Source: Streptomyces sp. CB02009
Lineage (GTDB): Bacteria; Actinomycetota; Actinomycetes; Streptomycetales; Streptomycetaceae
NCBI RefSeq assembly: GCF_001905825.1
Contig: NZ_LIVV01000002.1
Coordinates: forward strand, 43,074-107,073
Direction of reading: 5' to 3'
DNA length: 64,000 nt
Numbering within the stretch: position 1 is the stretch's first letter; each line of letters begins with the position of its first letter. The notes under the pieces were generated by a model. That model saw only the letters and a list, made by a program, of their open reading frames with translations. It had not been told where the DNA came from and did no database searches. Below, piece by piece: positions 43,900 to 51,765 of the stretch. A program made the position numbers and the translations under genes.

Positions 43900-44076
43900 T
43901 GACCTGCTCCTCGACCGTTCGGTGGCTGGAAAAGCTCGTTGTAGCGCTCCGTACAGCGCGGGTGACGGTACCCCACCCGACTGCCCGGCGGGAGGGCCTT
44001 CACCAAGCCGGGACATTCCGTGTTCGCACAGGTCAGGATGGGTGGCAGAGTCAAGTCACCGGTACTGCGGGGGCGT

Positions 44077-44092
44077 TACCGACCGCTCGGTA
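44077..44092. promoter_or_regulatory. TACCGA-ccgc-TCGGTA operator-like palindrome upstream of fadD
   Basis: Perfect 6-4-6 palindrome 178 nt before the fadD start, in the 285-bp gap that follows the lysR gene. The TACCGAnnnnTCGGTA form resembles TetR-family operators of actinobacterial fatty-acid and other catabolic genes. Confidence 0.45.
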
Positions 44093-44184
44093 CGTCCACC
44101 GGGCGGGAATCTCCACGGAATCTGTACCGGCCGCTCACGCGCCGCCACCCGACGAGGCACCGCACCTGCACGCGCGGGGCCCGG

Positions 44185-45042
44185 TCAGCCCGGCCGGTGC
44201 AGCCGGTCGCCGCCCGCCAGGATCGCCTCCGCCAGCGCGTCCGCCGCCTCCTGCACCGCCCCGCCCCGGCGCCCCGCACGCAGCACGAAGCCGACGTCGC
44301 CGAGCTCCGGAAGCCCCGCCACCGGCACCAGCCCCGGCGGCACCAGACCCCTCGTGTGCGCCATCACGCCGAGCCCCGCACGGGCCGCCGCCACGTTCGC
44401 GCTCAGGCTGGAACTCGTGCACGCGATCCGCCACGCCCGGCCCTGCGCCTCCAGGACCTCCAGGGCCCGCGCCCGGGTGATCCCCGGCGGCGGGTACAGG
44501 ATGAGCGGGACGGGACGGTCGGGATCCAGCCGGAGCCCCGGCGCCCCGATCCAGACCAGCGAGTCCTCCCACACGAGCCGCCCCTCGCTCTCCCCGCCGC
44601 GCCGCTTGGCCAGGATCAGATCCAGCCGGCCCGCGGCGAGCCGGGCCTGGAGCGTGCCGGACAGCTCGACCGTCAGCTCCAGGTCGACCTCCGGGTGCTC
44701 GCGCCGGAACGACTCCAGGATCTCCGGCAGCCGGGTCGTCACGAAGTCCTCCGACGCCCCGAAGCGCAGCCGCCCGCGCAGCCGCGTCCCGCCGAAGTAC
44801 GCGGCCGCCCGCTCGTGCGCCTGGAGGATCGTGCGCGCGAAACCGAGCATCGCCTCCCCGTCCTCGGTCAGCGCCACCCGATGGGTGTCCCGGGTGAACA
44901 GCGGCCGGCCCGTCGCCTCCTCCAGGCGCCGCACATGCTGGCTGACGGTCGACTGCCGCAGCCCGAGACGGTCCGCGGCCCGGGTGAAGCTCAGCGTCTG
45001 GGCCACGGCGAGGAAGGTGCGCAGATGGGTGGGCTCGTACAC
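44185..45042 (-). CDS. LysR family transcriptional regulator
   Basis: 285 residues. N-terminal HTH LRTFLAVAQTLSFTRAADRLGLRQSTVSQHVRRLE, split over the recognition helix, then the periplasmic-binding-like effector domain (RLRFGASEDFVTTRLPEIL). GTG 45042 begins YEPTHLRTF as in homologues; ATG 45075 would overlap a palindrome that looks like its operator. Divergent from a bile-acid:sodium-symporter-type gene that it probably controls. Confidence 0.85.
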   Translation of the reverse strand: MYEPTHLRTFLAVAQTLSFTRAADRLGLRQSTVSQHVRRLEEATGRPLFTRDTHRVALTEDGEAMLGFARTILQAHERAAAYFGGTRLRGRLRFGASEDFVTTRLPEILESFRREHPEVDLELTVELSGTLQARLAAGRLDLILAKRRGGESEGRLVWEDSLVWIGAPGLRLDPDRPVPLILYPPPGITRARALEVLEAQGRAWRIACTSSSLSANVAAARAGLGVMAHTRGLVPPGLVPVAGLPELGDVGFVLRAGRRGGAVQEAADALAEAILAGGDRLHRPG

Positions 45043-45072
45043 ACGACGACCGTAACGCCTCACGGCCCTGCT

Positions 45073-45089
45073 CATCGCGGAACGCGATG
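45073..45089. promoter_or_regulatory. LysR operator candidate, ATC-N9-GAT palindrome
   Basis: CATCGCG-gaa-CGCGATG, a perfect 7-3-7 palindrome between the divergent lysR and symporter genes. It contains ATC-N9-GAT, the core described for NodD and related LysR regulators. Confidence 0.55.
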
Positions 45090-45186
45090 ACAGTCAGTGC
45101 CCTGTGCGGGATTCCCGATCACCGGACCCTGGGCCAGGATGGAACGGCGCGAGGCACCCCTCGCCGAGCACAGAGCAGTGGAGCCG

Positions 45187-46296
45187 ATGACCGCCCGTAC
45201 GCCCGCCCCCGCCCCGCGCCGAAGCCGCCCCGGCGCCCCGCGCCGCACCCTCCGGCTGCCCTCCTGGCTCCCCGTCGACGGGTACATCCTGGCGCTCCTC
45301 GGCACGGTCGTCCTCGCCGCGCTCCTCCCCGCGTCCGGCGCCGCCGCCCACGTGGCGGAAGGCGCGTCCACCGGAGCCGTGGCCCTCCTCTTCTTCCTCT
45401 ACGGAGCCCGGCTCTCCACCCGCGAGGCGCTCGACGGCCTCAAGCACTGGCGGCTCCACCTCACCGTCCTCGGCAGCACCTTCCTGCTCTTCCCGCTCCT
45501 CGGACTCGCCGCCCGCGGCCTCGTCCCCACCGTCCTCACCCCCCAGCTCTACAGCGGCCTCCTCTTCCTCTGCCTGGTGCCGTCCACCATCCAGTCCTCC
45601 ATCGCCTTCACCTCGATCGCCCGCGGCAACGTCCCCGCCGCGATCTGCGCGGGCTCCTTCTCCTCCCTCGCCGGCATCGTCCTCACCCCGCTGCTCGCCG
45701 CACTGCTCCTCGGCAACAGCGCGGGCGGCCTCTCCGCCGACGCGCTCATGAAGATCGTGCTCCAGCTCCTCGTACCGTTCCTCGCCGGACAATTCCTGCG
45801 ACGCTGGGTCGGCGGCTTCCTCGTCCGCCACAAGAAGGTCCTCGGATACGTCGACCGGGGCTCGATCCTCGTCGTCGTCTACACCGCCTTCAGCCAGGGC
45901 ATGGTCGCCGGCATCTGGCACCTGGTGACCCCGGCCCGGCTCGCCCTGCTGCTCGCCGCCGAAGCCGTCCTGCTCGCGGCGATGCTGGCCCTGACCTGGT
46001 ACGGAGCCGGGCGCCTCGGCTTCGGCCGGGCAGACCGGATCGCCATCCAGTTCGCCGGTTCGAAGAAGAGCCTGGCGGCCGGGCTGCCGATGGCCAGCGT
46101 CCTCTTCGGCCCCCAGGCCGCGCTCGCCGTGCTCCCGCTGATGCTCTTCCACCAGATGCAGCTGATGGTCTGCGCCGTGATCGCGAAGCGCCGCGCCCGT
46201 GACGCGGACGAGGACCCCGGGACGGACGGGACCGCGGAGGCTCCCGCCACGACCCCGTCCGTAGGCCGGATCACACCCACGACCACCCCGGGATGA
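45187..46296 (+). CDS. Bile acid:sodium symporter family (BASS) transporter
   Basis: 369 residues, about ten helices in two repeats. GARLSTREALDGLKHWRLH, CLVPSTIQSSIAFTSIARGN (the family's ion-site helix) and QFAGSKKSLAAGLPMASVLF mark the SBF-like/YfeH branch, whose substrates are organic anions rather than bile acids. A Thr/Pro-rich tail of about 30 residues is cytoplasmic. ATG 45187 is preferred by the family start; two upstream starts lack support. Probably regulated by the divergent LysR protein. Confidence 0.87.
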   Translation: MTARTPAPAPRRSRPGAPRRTLRLPSWLPVDGYILALLGTVVLAALLPASGAAAHVAEGASTGAVALLFFLYGARLSTREALDGLKHWRLHLTVLGSTFLLFPLLGLAARGLVPTVLTPQLYSGLLFLCLVPSTIQSSIAFTSIARGNVPAAICAGSFSSLAGIVLTPLLAALLLGNSAGGLSADALMKIVLQLLVPFLAGQFLRRWVGGFLVRHKKVLGYVDRGSILVVVYTAFSQGMVAGIWHLVTPARLALLLAAEAVLLAAMLALTWYGAGRLGFGRADRIAIQFAGSKKSLAAGLPMASVLFGPQAALAVLPLMLFHQMQLMVCAVIAKRRARDADEDPGTDGTAEAPATTPSVGRITPTTTPG

Positions 46297-46309
46297 TCAT
46301 CCAGGCCGC

Positions 46310-46315
46310 TACGGT
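46310..46315 (+). promoter_or_regulatory. -10 element of leaderless promoter
   Basis: TACGGT ends 6 nt before ATG 46322. Confidence 0.5.
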
Positions 46316-46321
46316 GCTCCC

Positions 46322-46978
46322 ATGCCCGCACTCGATTCCGGCCGCACCGCGCTCGTCCTCGTCGACCTCATGGAACGCATCGTCGCGCTGCCCCTCGCGC
46401 CCCGCCCCGGCACCGACGTCCTCACGGCCGCCGCCCGGCTCGCCGACACCTTCCGCGCCGCCGACGCGCCCGTCGTCCACATCCGGGTCGAACGCCCGAA
46501 CGTCGAGTCCCAGCCGCCCGGCAGCGAACTCGTCGCCGACCTCGTCCGGGACGGCGAGCCCGTCGTCGTCAAGCGCACCATCGGCGGCTTCCAGGACACC
46601 GGCCTCCACGAACTCCTCACCGGGTTCGGCGCCACCACCCTCGTCCTCGGCGGCATCGCCACCAACCTCGGGGTCGAGTCCACCGCCCGCGCGGCCGGCG
46701 ACCTCGGCTACGACCTCGTCTTCGCCGAGGACGCCATGAGCGCGCTCACCGCCGACGAGCACCGCGCCTCCGTCGACCTCGACTTCCCCCGCCTCGGCAC
46801 GGTCGCCCCCGTCGCCGAGATCACCCTGGAACCCTCCGCCTCCGCGAGCACCCCGGACGGGGCCGCCTCCGCCGGTGCCTCGGACGCGCCCGTTTCCGCC
46901 GGTGCCCCGGACGCGCCCGCCTCCGCGAGCACCTCGGACGGTCCGGCTTCCGCCAGCACCCCGGACGGCCGCGCGTGA
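46322..46978 (+). CDS. Isochorismatase-fold protein with Gly in place of the catalytic Cys
   Basis: 218 residues. Fold markers are VLVDLME (Asp15), VVVKRTIGGFQ (Lys84) and GGIATNLGVESTAR, where Gly117 occupies the position of the nucleophilic Cys of cysteine-hydrolase members. Loss of Cys is also seen in true isochorismatases (PhzD type), so an amidase function should not be assumed. The last 50 residues are a Ser/Ala/Pro/Asp repeat tail. Overlaps the 2Fe-2S protein gene by GTGA. Confidence 0.8.
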   Translation: MPALDSGRTALVLVDLMERIVALPLAPRPGTDVLTAAARLADTFRAADAPVVHIRVERPNVESQPPGSELVADLVRDGEPVVVKRTIGGFQDTGLHELLTGFGATTLVLGGIATNLGVESTARAAGDLGYDLVFAEDAMSALTADEHRASVDLDFPRLGTVAPVAEITLEPSASASTPDGAASAGASDAPVSAGAPDAPASASTSDGPASASTPDGRA

Positions 46979-47358
46979 CCCCGGTCCCGATACGTTACGG
47001 GGCCCGCCCCTGCTCCCTCGTCGTCTGCCGGGGCTGCTGCTGCGGCGACGCCCGCAAGAACCCCGGCACCGACCACGCCGGGCAGCTCGCCCGCCTCCGC
47101 GAGGCCGCCGCGGCCTCCGGCGGCCGGCTCGCCGTCCGTACGAGCGACTGCCTCGGCCCCTGCGCACAGGCCAACATCGTCGTCGTCCAGCCCTCCACCG
47201 AGGGCCGGCGGCGCGGCGGCCGGGCGGCCTGGGTCGCCTTCACCCTCGACCAGGACTCCCTCGACGACATCCTCGCCTGGACGGCCGCCGGCGGCCCCGG
47301 CATCGCCCCGCCCCCGGCCACCCTCGCCCTCCAGATGATCGACCCGCCGAAGAACTGA
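46975..47358 (+). CDS. Thioredoxin-like 2Fe-2S ferredoxin domain protein
   Basis: 127 residues. Cys residues CRGCCCG near residue 19-24 and DCLGPC near 58-63 fit the thioredoxin-like [2Fe-2S] ferredoxin cluster pattern. GTG 46975 is coupled to the isochorismatase-fold gene, so the two proteins are probably made together; whether they form a redox pair is unknown. Confidence 0.8.
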   Translation: MTPVPIRYGARPCSLVVCRGCCCGDARKNPGTDHAGQLARLREAAAASGGRLAVRTSDCLGPCAQANIVVVQPSTEGRRRGGRAAWVAFTLDQDSLDDILAWTAAGGPGIAPPPATLALQMIDPPKN

Positions 47359-47532
47359 CCCCGCCCACGGGTCCCCCACGATGCCGTGGGGCCCGTGGGG
47401 CGTACGGGCCCTTGTCACGGTCGGCCAAGGGGTACGGGTGAATCTTGGTGGTTTACGTCACCTGTTACCCATCAGTCGCTGGCAACACTGGGAAATCCTG
47501 CCGGACGATCGAACCACCGAGGGGGTCCCGGG

Positions 47533-48489
47533 ATGACGGGCACTCGCATTGCCGCGCTCGGGCACTACCAGCCCGCCAAGGTGCTCACCAACCACGACCT
47601 CGCGGAGTTGGTCGACACCGACGACGCGTGGATCACCAGCCGGGTCGGCATCCGCACCCGGCACATCGGGGGTCCCGACGAACCCGTCGACGAGCTCGCC
47701 GCGCACGCGGCGGGCAAGGCCCTGGCCGCCGCCGGGCTCACCCCCGACGACATCGACCTCGTGCTCGTCGCGACCTCCACGGCCATCGACCGCTCGCCCA
47801 ACACGGCCGCCCGCGTCGCCGCCCGCCTCGGCATGACCTCGCCGGCCACCATGGACCTCAACGTGGTCTGCGCCGGGTTCACCCACGCCCTGGCCACCGC
47901 CGACCACGCGGTACGGGCCGGCGGGTCCCGCCGCGCGCTGGTGATCGGCGCCGACAAGATGAGCGCCGTGGCCGACTGGACCGACCGCACCACCTGCGTC
48001 CTCGTCGGCGACGGCGCGGGCGCCGCGATCGTCGAGGCCGTGGACGACGAGGAGCCGGGGGCCGTGCGCGGCATCGGCCCGGTCCTGTGGGGCTCGGTCC
48101 CGGAGATGGGCCACGCCGTCCGCATCGAGGGCACCCCGCCGCGCTTCGCGCAGGAGGGCCAGAGCGTCTACCGCTGGGCCACCCAGCAGCTGCCCGCCCT
48201 CGCCCGGCAGGCCTGCGAGCGGTCCGGCATCGGCCCCGAGGAGCTCGCGGGCGTCGTCCTGCACCAGGCCAACCTGCGGATCATCGAGCCGCTCGCCGCC
48301 AAGATCGGCGCCGTCAACGCGATCGTCGCCCGCGATGTCGTCGACTCCGGCAACACGTCGGCGGCCTCCATCCCGCTGGCCCTCGCCAAGCTCGTCGAAC
48401 GCGGCGAACTCGCCTCCGGCGCCCCGGTCCTCCTCTTCGGCTTCGGCGGCAACCTGTCGTACGCGGGCCAGGTCGTCCGGGTGCCGTAG
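47533..48489 (+). CDS. Beta-ketoacyl-ACP synthase III (FabH paralogue)
   Basis: 318 residues. Catalytic triad Cys113 (NVVCAGFTHAL), His244 (LHQANLRI) and Asn274 (DSGNTSAASIP), at nearly the same numbers as E. coli FabH. It stands alone, away from any fabD/acpP/fabF genes, so it is likely a specialised paralogue that starts an unusual acyl chain or a secondary product. ATG 47533 follows GAGGGGG. Its TAG stop lies in the first unit of a 36-bp tandem repeat. Confidence 0.9.
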   Translation: MTGTRIAALGHYQPAKVLTNHDLAELVDTDDAWITSRVGIRTRHIGGPDEPVDELAAHAAGKALAAAGLTPDDIDLVLVATSTAIDRSPNTAARVAARLGMTSPATMDLNVVCAGFTHALATADHAVRAGGSRRALVIGADKMSAVADWTDRTTCVLVGDGAGAAIVEAVDDEEPGAVRGIGPVLWGSVPEMGHAVRIEGTPPRFAQEGQSVYRWATQQLPALARQACERSGIGPEELAGVVLHQANLRIIEPLAAKIGAVNAIVARDVVDSGNTSAASIPLALAKLVERGELASGAPVLLFGFGGNLSYAGQVVRVP

Positions 48490-48572
48490 CGCGAGGCCGT
48501 TCCGTGCCGAGCCCGGGTGCCGTGGCGCGAGGCCGTTCCGTGCCGAGCCCGGGTGCCGTGGCGCGAGGCCGT
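48481..48572. repeat. 36-bp tandem repeat beginning in the KAS III stop region
   Basis: Unit 1 48481-48516, unit 2 48517-48552, partial unit 3 48553-48572. Unit 1 includes GTGCCGTAG (Val-Pro-stop of the KAS III gene); in units 2 and 3 this reads GTGCCGTGG, so the only change there is the stop. The period is 12 codons. Confidence 0.9.
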
Positions 48573-48765
48573 CGCGGTCCGCGGTCGGCGCCCGGGTCCG
48601 TCCCGCGTGCTCCGTCCGCCGAGCCCCGTCCGCCGTGCCCCGTTCGGCGGCGCCCCGTTGGCGGCGCGCCGGTGGCGGACCTAGCTTCGATCGCGGTGAG
48701 GGTCGTCGTATTCCGGGCACGGAATCGCTCCGTGGCCGATCCCTCCCGTGATCTGGAGGACCGTC

Positions 48766-49326
48766 ATGCGCGCGATACGTGCCGCTTCCGCCGCCCTGCT
48801 GAGCGCCGCCGCCGTGGTCGCCACGGTCGCGCCGGCCGCCATGGCGGGCGAGGACGACCACAACGTCACGTCGTTCGGCTTCTCCGTCAGTCCCGAGACC
48901 GTCGCCCCCGGCGGCAGCGTGACGCTGAAGTCCGACGGCTGCGAAGTGCCGTCGGTGACCGTCACCTCCGGGGTGTTCGACACCGTGACCCTCAACGAGG
49001 GCCGTTCCGGCAACGCCACCGTGGACATCGACGCCAAGGCCGGCGCCCAGTACGAGATCACCTTCGACTGCAAGGGCGAGCGGGGCACCGCCACCCTCAC
49101 CATCTCCCAGGGCGGCACCGGAGGTCACCCCACCGGGCACGAGGAGAGCCCGCCGCCCGGAGCGCACAAGGGCGTGAAGGCCGGCTACGGCACCGCGGCC
49201 GCCTCCGGCGCGGACACCGACGGCCTCGGTGTCACCGAGGTGGTCACGGGTGTGCTGCTCATCGTCGGGGCGCTCGGCGCCGCCGTCGTCCTGACCCGCC
49301 GCCGCGCCACCGACGGCCGCCTCTGA
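48766..49326 (+). CDS. Secreted cell-surface protein with C-terminal membrane anchor
   Basis: 186 residues. Signal peptide (MRAIRAASAALLSAAAVV, cleavage near PAAMA-GED), an Ig-like domain of about 85 residues with two Cys that can form a disulfide, a Gly/Pro/His linker, then helix VVTGVLLIVGALGAAVVLT and RRRATD. This is the layout of a sortase substrate but there is no LPXTG. GGAGG lies 7 nt before ATG 48766. A class F sortase gene follows. Confidence 0.75.
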   Translation: MRAIRAASAALLSAAAVVATVAPAAMAGEDDHNVTSFGFSVSPETVAPGGSVTLKSDGCEVPSVTVTSGVFDTVTLNEGRSGNATVDIDAKAGAQYEITFDCKGERGTATLTISQGGTGGHPTGHEESPPPGAHKGVKAGYGTAAASGADTDGLGVTEVVTGVLLIVGALGAAVVLTRRRATDGRL

Positions 49327-49401
49327 CGGCCGGGACCGGCCAGGTCCGAAACGGCCCCTCCGCCCCGGTGTGACGAGGTCCGGGACGGAGGGGCGCCACA
49401 A

Positions 49402-49433
49402 CCGGCGGGCGCCCGCGCACGGGCGCCCGCCGG
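49402..49433 (+). terminator. Strong hairpin after the surface-protein gene
   Basis: Perfect 14-bp stem: GGCGGGCGCCCG (49404-49415) pairs with CGGGCGCCCGCC (49420-49431) around CGCA, plus two flanking C-G pairs. Confidence 0.8.
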
Positions 49434-49480
49434 GCACGCGGTCAGAGCACGCGGTCAGAGCACGCGGTCAGAGCACGCGG
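49434..49480. repeat. 13-bp tandem repeat, 3.5 copies
   Basis: GCACGCGGTCAGA repeats with an exact 13-bp period directly after the terminator stem and before the sortase gene. Confidence 0.85.
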
Positions 49481-49553
49481 CCAAGGGCACGGGCGACGCA
49501 CGCGAGCCAGGGCACGGGCGACGGACGGACGACGCGCGAGGAGGAGAGCGGGC

Positions 49554-50207
49554 GTGGGGCGGTCGGACACGACGGGGCGGCACGGCGCGTGGGGGCTCGT
49601 CGCCGTCGTCCTCCTCGTCGGCGTCCACCTCGTGCGCGGCGGCACGGACGAGATCCGGGCCGACGGGCCCCCGCAGCCGCTCTCCGCCGCCGCACCCGAC
49701 GGCAGCCGCGCCGAAGCGGCGCTCGTCCCCGCCTCCACACCCGACCCGCTGCCCCCGTCGACCCCGCTGCGGGTCCGCGTCCCGGCCGTCCGGATCGACG
49801 CGCCGGTCACCAAGGTCGGGCTCGACGCCGACGGCTGGATCGAGGCCCCGCCGCCCGAGGAGAACCGGCTCGCGGGCTGGTTCACCGGCGCGGTCACCCC
49901 CGGCGAGCGCGGTACCGCCGTCGTCGTCGGGCATGTCGACGTACCCGGCGGCCGGGCCGTCTTCTACGACCTCGGCGCCCTCCGCAAGGGGCACCGCGTG
50001 GAGATCGCGCGCCGCGACGGCAGGACCGCCGTCTTCGCCGTGTACGGGGTGGAGGTCGTCCCCAAGGAGGGCTTCCCCGCCGACCGGGTCTACGGCGACG
50101 CCGGCGCGCCCGAGCTGCGCCTGATCACCTGCGGCGGCGCCTTCACCGAGGAGAACGGCTATGCGGGCAACGTGGTGGTCTCGGCCCGCCTGGTCGAGGT
50201 CCGCTGA
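49554..50207 (+). CDS. Class F sortase
   Basis: 217 residues, membrane-anchored transpeptidase. N-terminal helix (GAWGLVAVVLLVGVHLV) then sortase beta-barrel with His127 in VVVGHVDVPGG, Cys193 in LITCGGAF and Arg212 in VVSARLVEV. Class F sortases of actinomycetes recognise poorly defined sorting motifs. It sits 230 bp after a surface-protein gene without LPXTG, a possible partner. GGAGGAGAG precedes GTG 49554. Confidence 0.88.
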   Translation: MGRSDTTGRHGAWGLVAVVLLVGVHLVRGGTDEIRADGPPQPLSAAAPDGSRAEAALVPASTPDPLPPSTPLRVRVPAVRIDAPVTKVGLDADGWIEAPPPEENRLAGWFTGAVTPGERGTAVVVGHVDVPGGRAVFYDLGALRKGHRVEIARRDGRTAVFAVYGVEVVPKEGFPADRVYGDAGAPELRLITCGGAFTEENGYAGNVVVSARLVEVR

Positions 50208-50231
50208 CTCTTCTCCCGCCCACGCCCCCTT

Positions 50232-50308
50232 CTTTGTCCCCAACCGGGAAAAAGTCGGGGCGGATTCCTGCGCAACTTCTTCCCACTCCGGTACACCGCT
50301 GCTACGTT
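50232..50308 (+). promoter_or_regulatory. Promoter block A of the ROK/sugar operon
   Basis: Ordered elements: CTTTGTCC (50232), CGGGAAAAAGT (50245), TGCGCAA (50269), -35 TTCCCA (50280), 17-nt spacer, -10 TACGTT (50303). All recur with the same spacing upstream of the secreted multidomain gene (57998-58074). GGGAAAAAGT also forms an imperfect inverted repeat with ACTTCTTCCC (50275-50284). Probably binding sites for the ROK regulator. Confidence 0.65.
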
Positions 50309-50353
50309 CCCCTCGAAAGCACGAAGGCGAGCACGTACGAGAGGGAGGGGCGC

Positions 50354-51544
50354 GTGAGACGCATGACGGCACGACCTGCCAACCGGCATCAGGCGCGACT
50401 TCTCAGACTGCTGCGCGACGGAGGGCCCAACTCCCGCGCACAGCTGGGAGATCAGATCGATCTCTCCCGCTCCAAGCTCGCCGTCGAGGTCGACCGGCTC
50501 CTGGAGACCGGTCTCGTCGTCGCCGACGGCTTCGCCGCCTCCCGGGGCGGCCGCCGCTCGCACAACATCCGGCTCGCGCCCGAACTCCGCTTCCTCGGCA
50601 TCGACATCGGCGCCACCTCCATCGATGTCGCCGTCACCAACGCCGAGTTGGAGGTGCTCGGGCACCTCAACCACCCCATGGACGTCCGCGAGGGCCCCGT
50701 CGCCGTCTTCGAACAGGCCCTGTCGATGGCGGCGAAGCTCCGCTCCACCGGGCTCGCCGAAGGCTTCGACGGTGCCGGCATCGGCGTCCCCGGCCCCGTC
50801 CGCTTCCCCGAGGGCGTCCCCGTCGCGCCGCCGATCATGCCCGGCTGGGACGGCTTCCCCGTACGGGAGGCACTCAGCCAGGAACTCGGCTGCCCCGTCA
50901 TGGTCGACAACGACGTGAACCTCATGGCCATGGGGGAGCAGCACGCCGGCGTCGCCCGCTCGGTCGGCGACTTCCTCTGCGTCAAGATCGGCACCGGTAT
51001 CGGCTGCGGCATCGTCGTCGGCGGAGAGGTCTACCGCGGTACGACGGGCAGCGCGGGCGACATCGGACACATCCAGGTCGAACCCGACGGCCGCCCCTGC
51101 GCCTGCGGCAACAACGGCTGCCTGGAGGCCCACTTCAGCGGCGCCGCGCTGGCCCGCGACGCCGAGGACGCGGCGCGCGGCGGCGGGTCGGAGGAGCTCG
51201 CCGCCCGGCTCGCCGCGGCGGGCCACCTCACCGCCGCCGACGTCGCGGCGGCGGCCGCCGCCGGAGACGCCACCTCGCTCGCCCTCATCCGTGAGGGCGG
51301 AAACCGGGTCGGGCAGGTCATCGCCGGACTCGTCAGCTTCTTCAACCCCGGTCTGGTGGTGATCGGAGGAGGAGTGACCGGCCTCGGTCACAACCTCCTC
51401 GCCAGCGTCCGCACCCAGGTCTACCGGCAGTCACTGCCGCTGGCCACCGGCAACCTGCCCATCGTCCTCGGCGAACTGGGCCAGACGGCCGGTGTCACGG
51501 GCGCGGCCCGCCTCATCAGCGACCACCTGTTCTCCCCGGCGTAA
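50354..51544 (+). CDS. ROK family transcriptional regulator
   Basis: 396 residues. MarR-like winged HTH at 5-70 (NRHQARLLRLLRDGGPNSRAQL begins it), then the ROK domain with GIDIGATSIDVAVT (phosphate loop relic), GIGVPGPVRFPEG, and the zinc-binding CACGNNGCLEAHFS. Such proteins repress sugar operons and release on binding the inducer. GTG 50354 is favoured because GGAGGGG is 4 nt away; ATG 50363 is 13 nt away. First gene of the transport operon. Confidence 0.9.
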   Translation: MRRMTARPANRHQARLLRLLRDGGPNSRAQLGDQIDLSRSKLAVEVDRLLETGLVVADGFAASRGGRRSHNIRLAPELRFLGIDIGATSIDVAVTNAELEVLGHLNHPMDVREGPVAVFEQALSMAAKLRSTGLAEGFDGAGIGVPGPVRFPEGVPVAPPIMPGWDGFPVREALSQELGCPVMVDNDVNLMAMGEQHAGVARSVGDFLCVKIGTGIGCGIVVGGEVYRGTTGSAGDIGHIQVEPDGRPCACGNNGCLEAHFSGAALARDAEDAARGGGSEELAARLAAAGHLTAADVAAAAAAGDATSLALIREGGNRVGQVIAGLVSFFNPGLVVIGGGVTGLGHNLLASVRTQVYRQSLPLATGNLPIVLGELGQTAGVTGAARLISDHLFSPA

Positions 51545-51660
51545 CACCTCAGGGCAGCTCGTCGGCTTCCCGCCGGCGGTGCGCGGCATTCGTTCCTCCC
51601 GGGCCCCGGACCCCGTCCGGGACGCCCGGGGCGGAGCGGGTGGGCGCACGCCCCCACCGG

Positions 51661-51699
51661 CCCGTACCACCGGCCCGTACCACCGGCCCGTACCACCCG
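51661..51699. repeat. 13-bp tandem repeat, three copies
   Basis: CCCGTACCACCGG at 51661 and 51674 and CCCGTACCACCCG at 51687, upstream of the ABC ATPase gene, in the untranslated gap of the operon. Confidence 0.8.
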
Positions 51700-51765
51700 C
51701 CCGCACCGCCGGGCCCACGTCCACCCGCTCCGGCGCCACCCGCACCCGCCGAGGGGACCTCCGCC

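Noticed and set aside
43900..44016. Longer N-terminus for FadD
   Set aside because: The 39 extra codons have no homology and GTG 43899 has a good ribosome binding site.
48481..48572. Possible CRISPR array because of a 36-bp repeat
   Set aside because: Units are directly adjacent with no spacers, and no cas gene is present.
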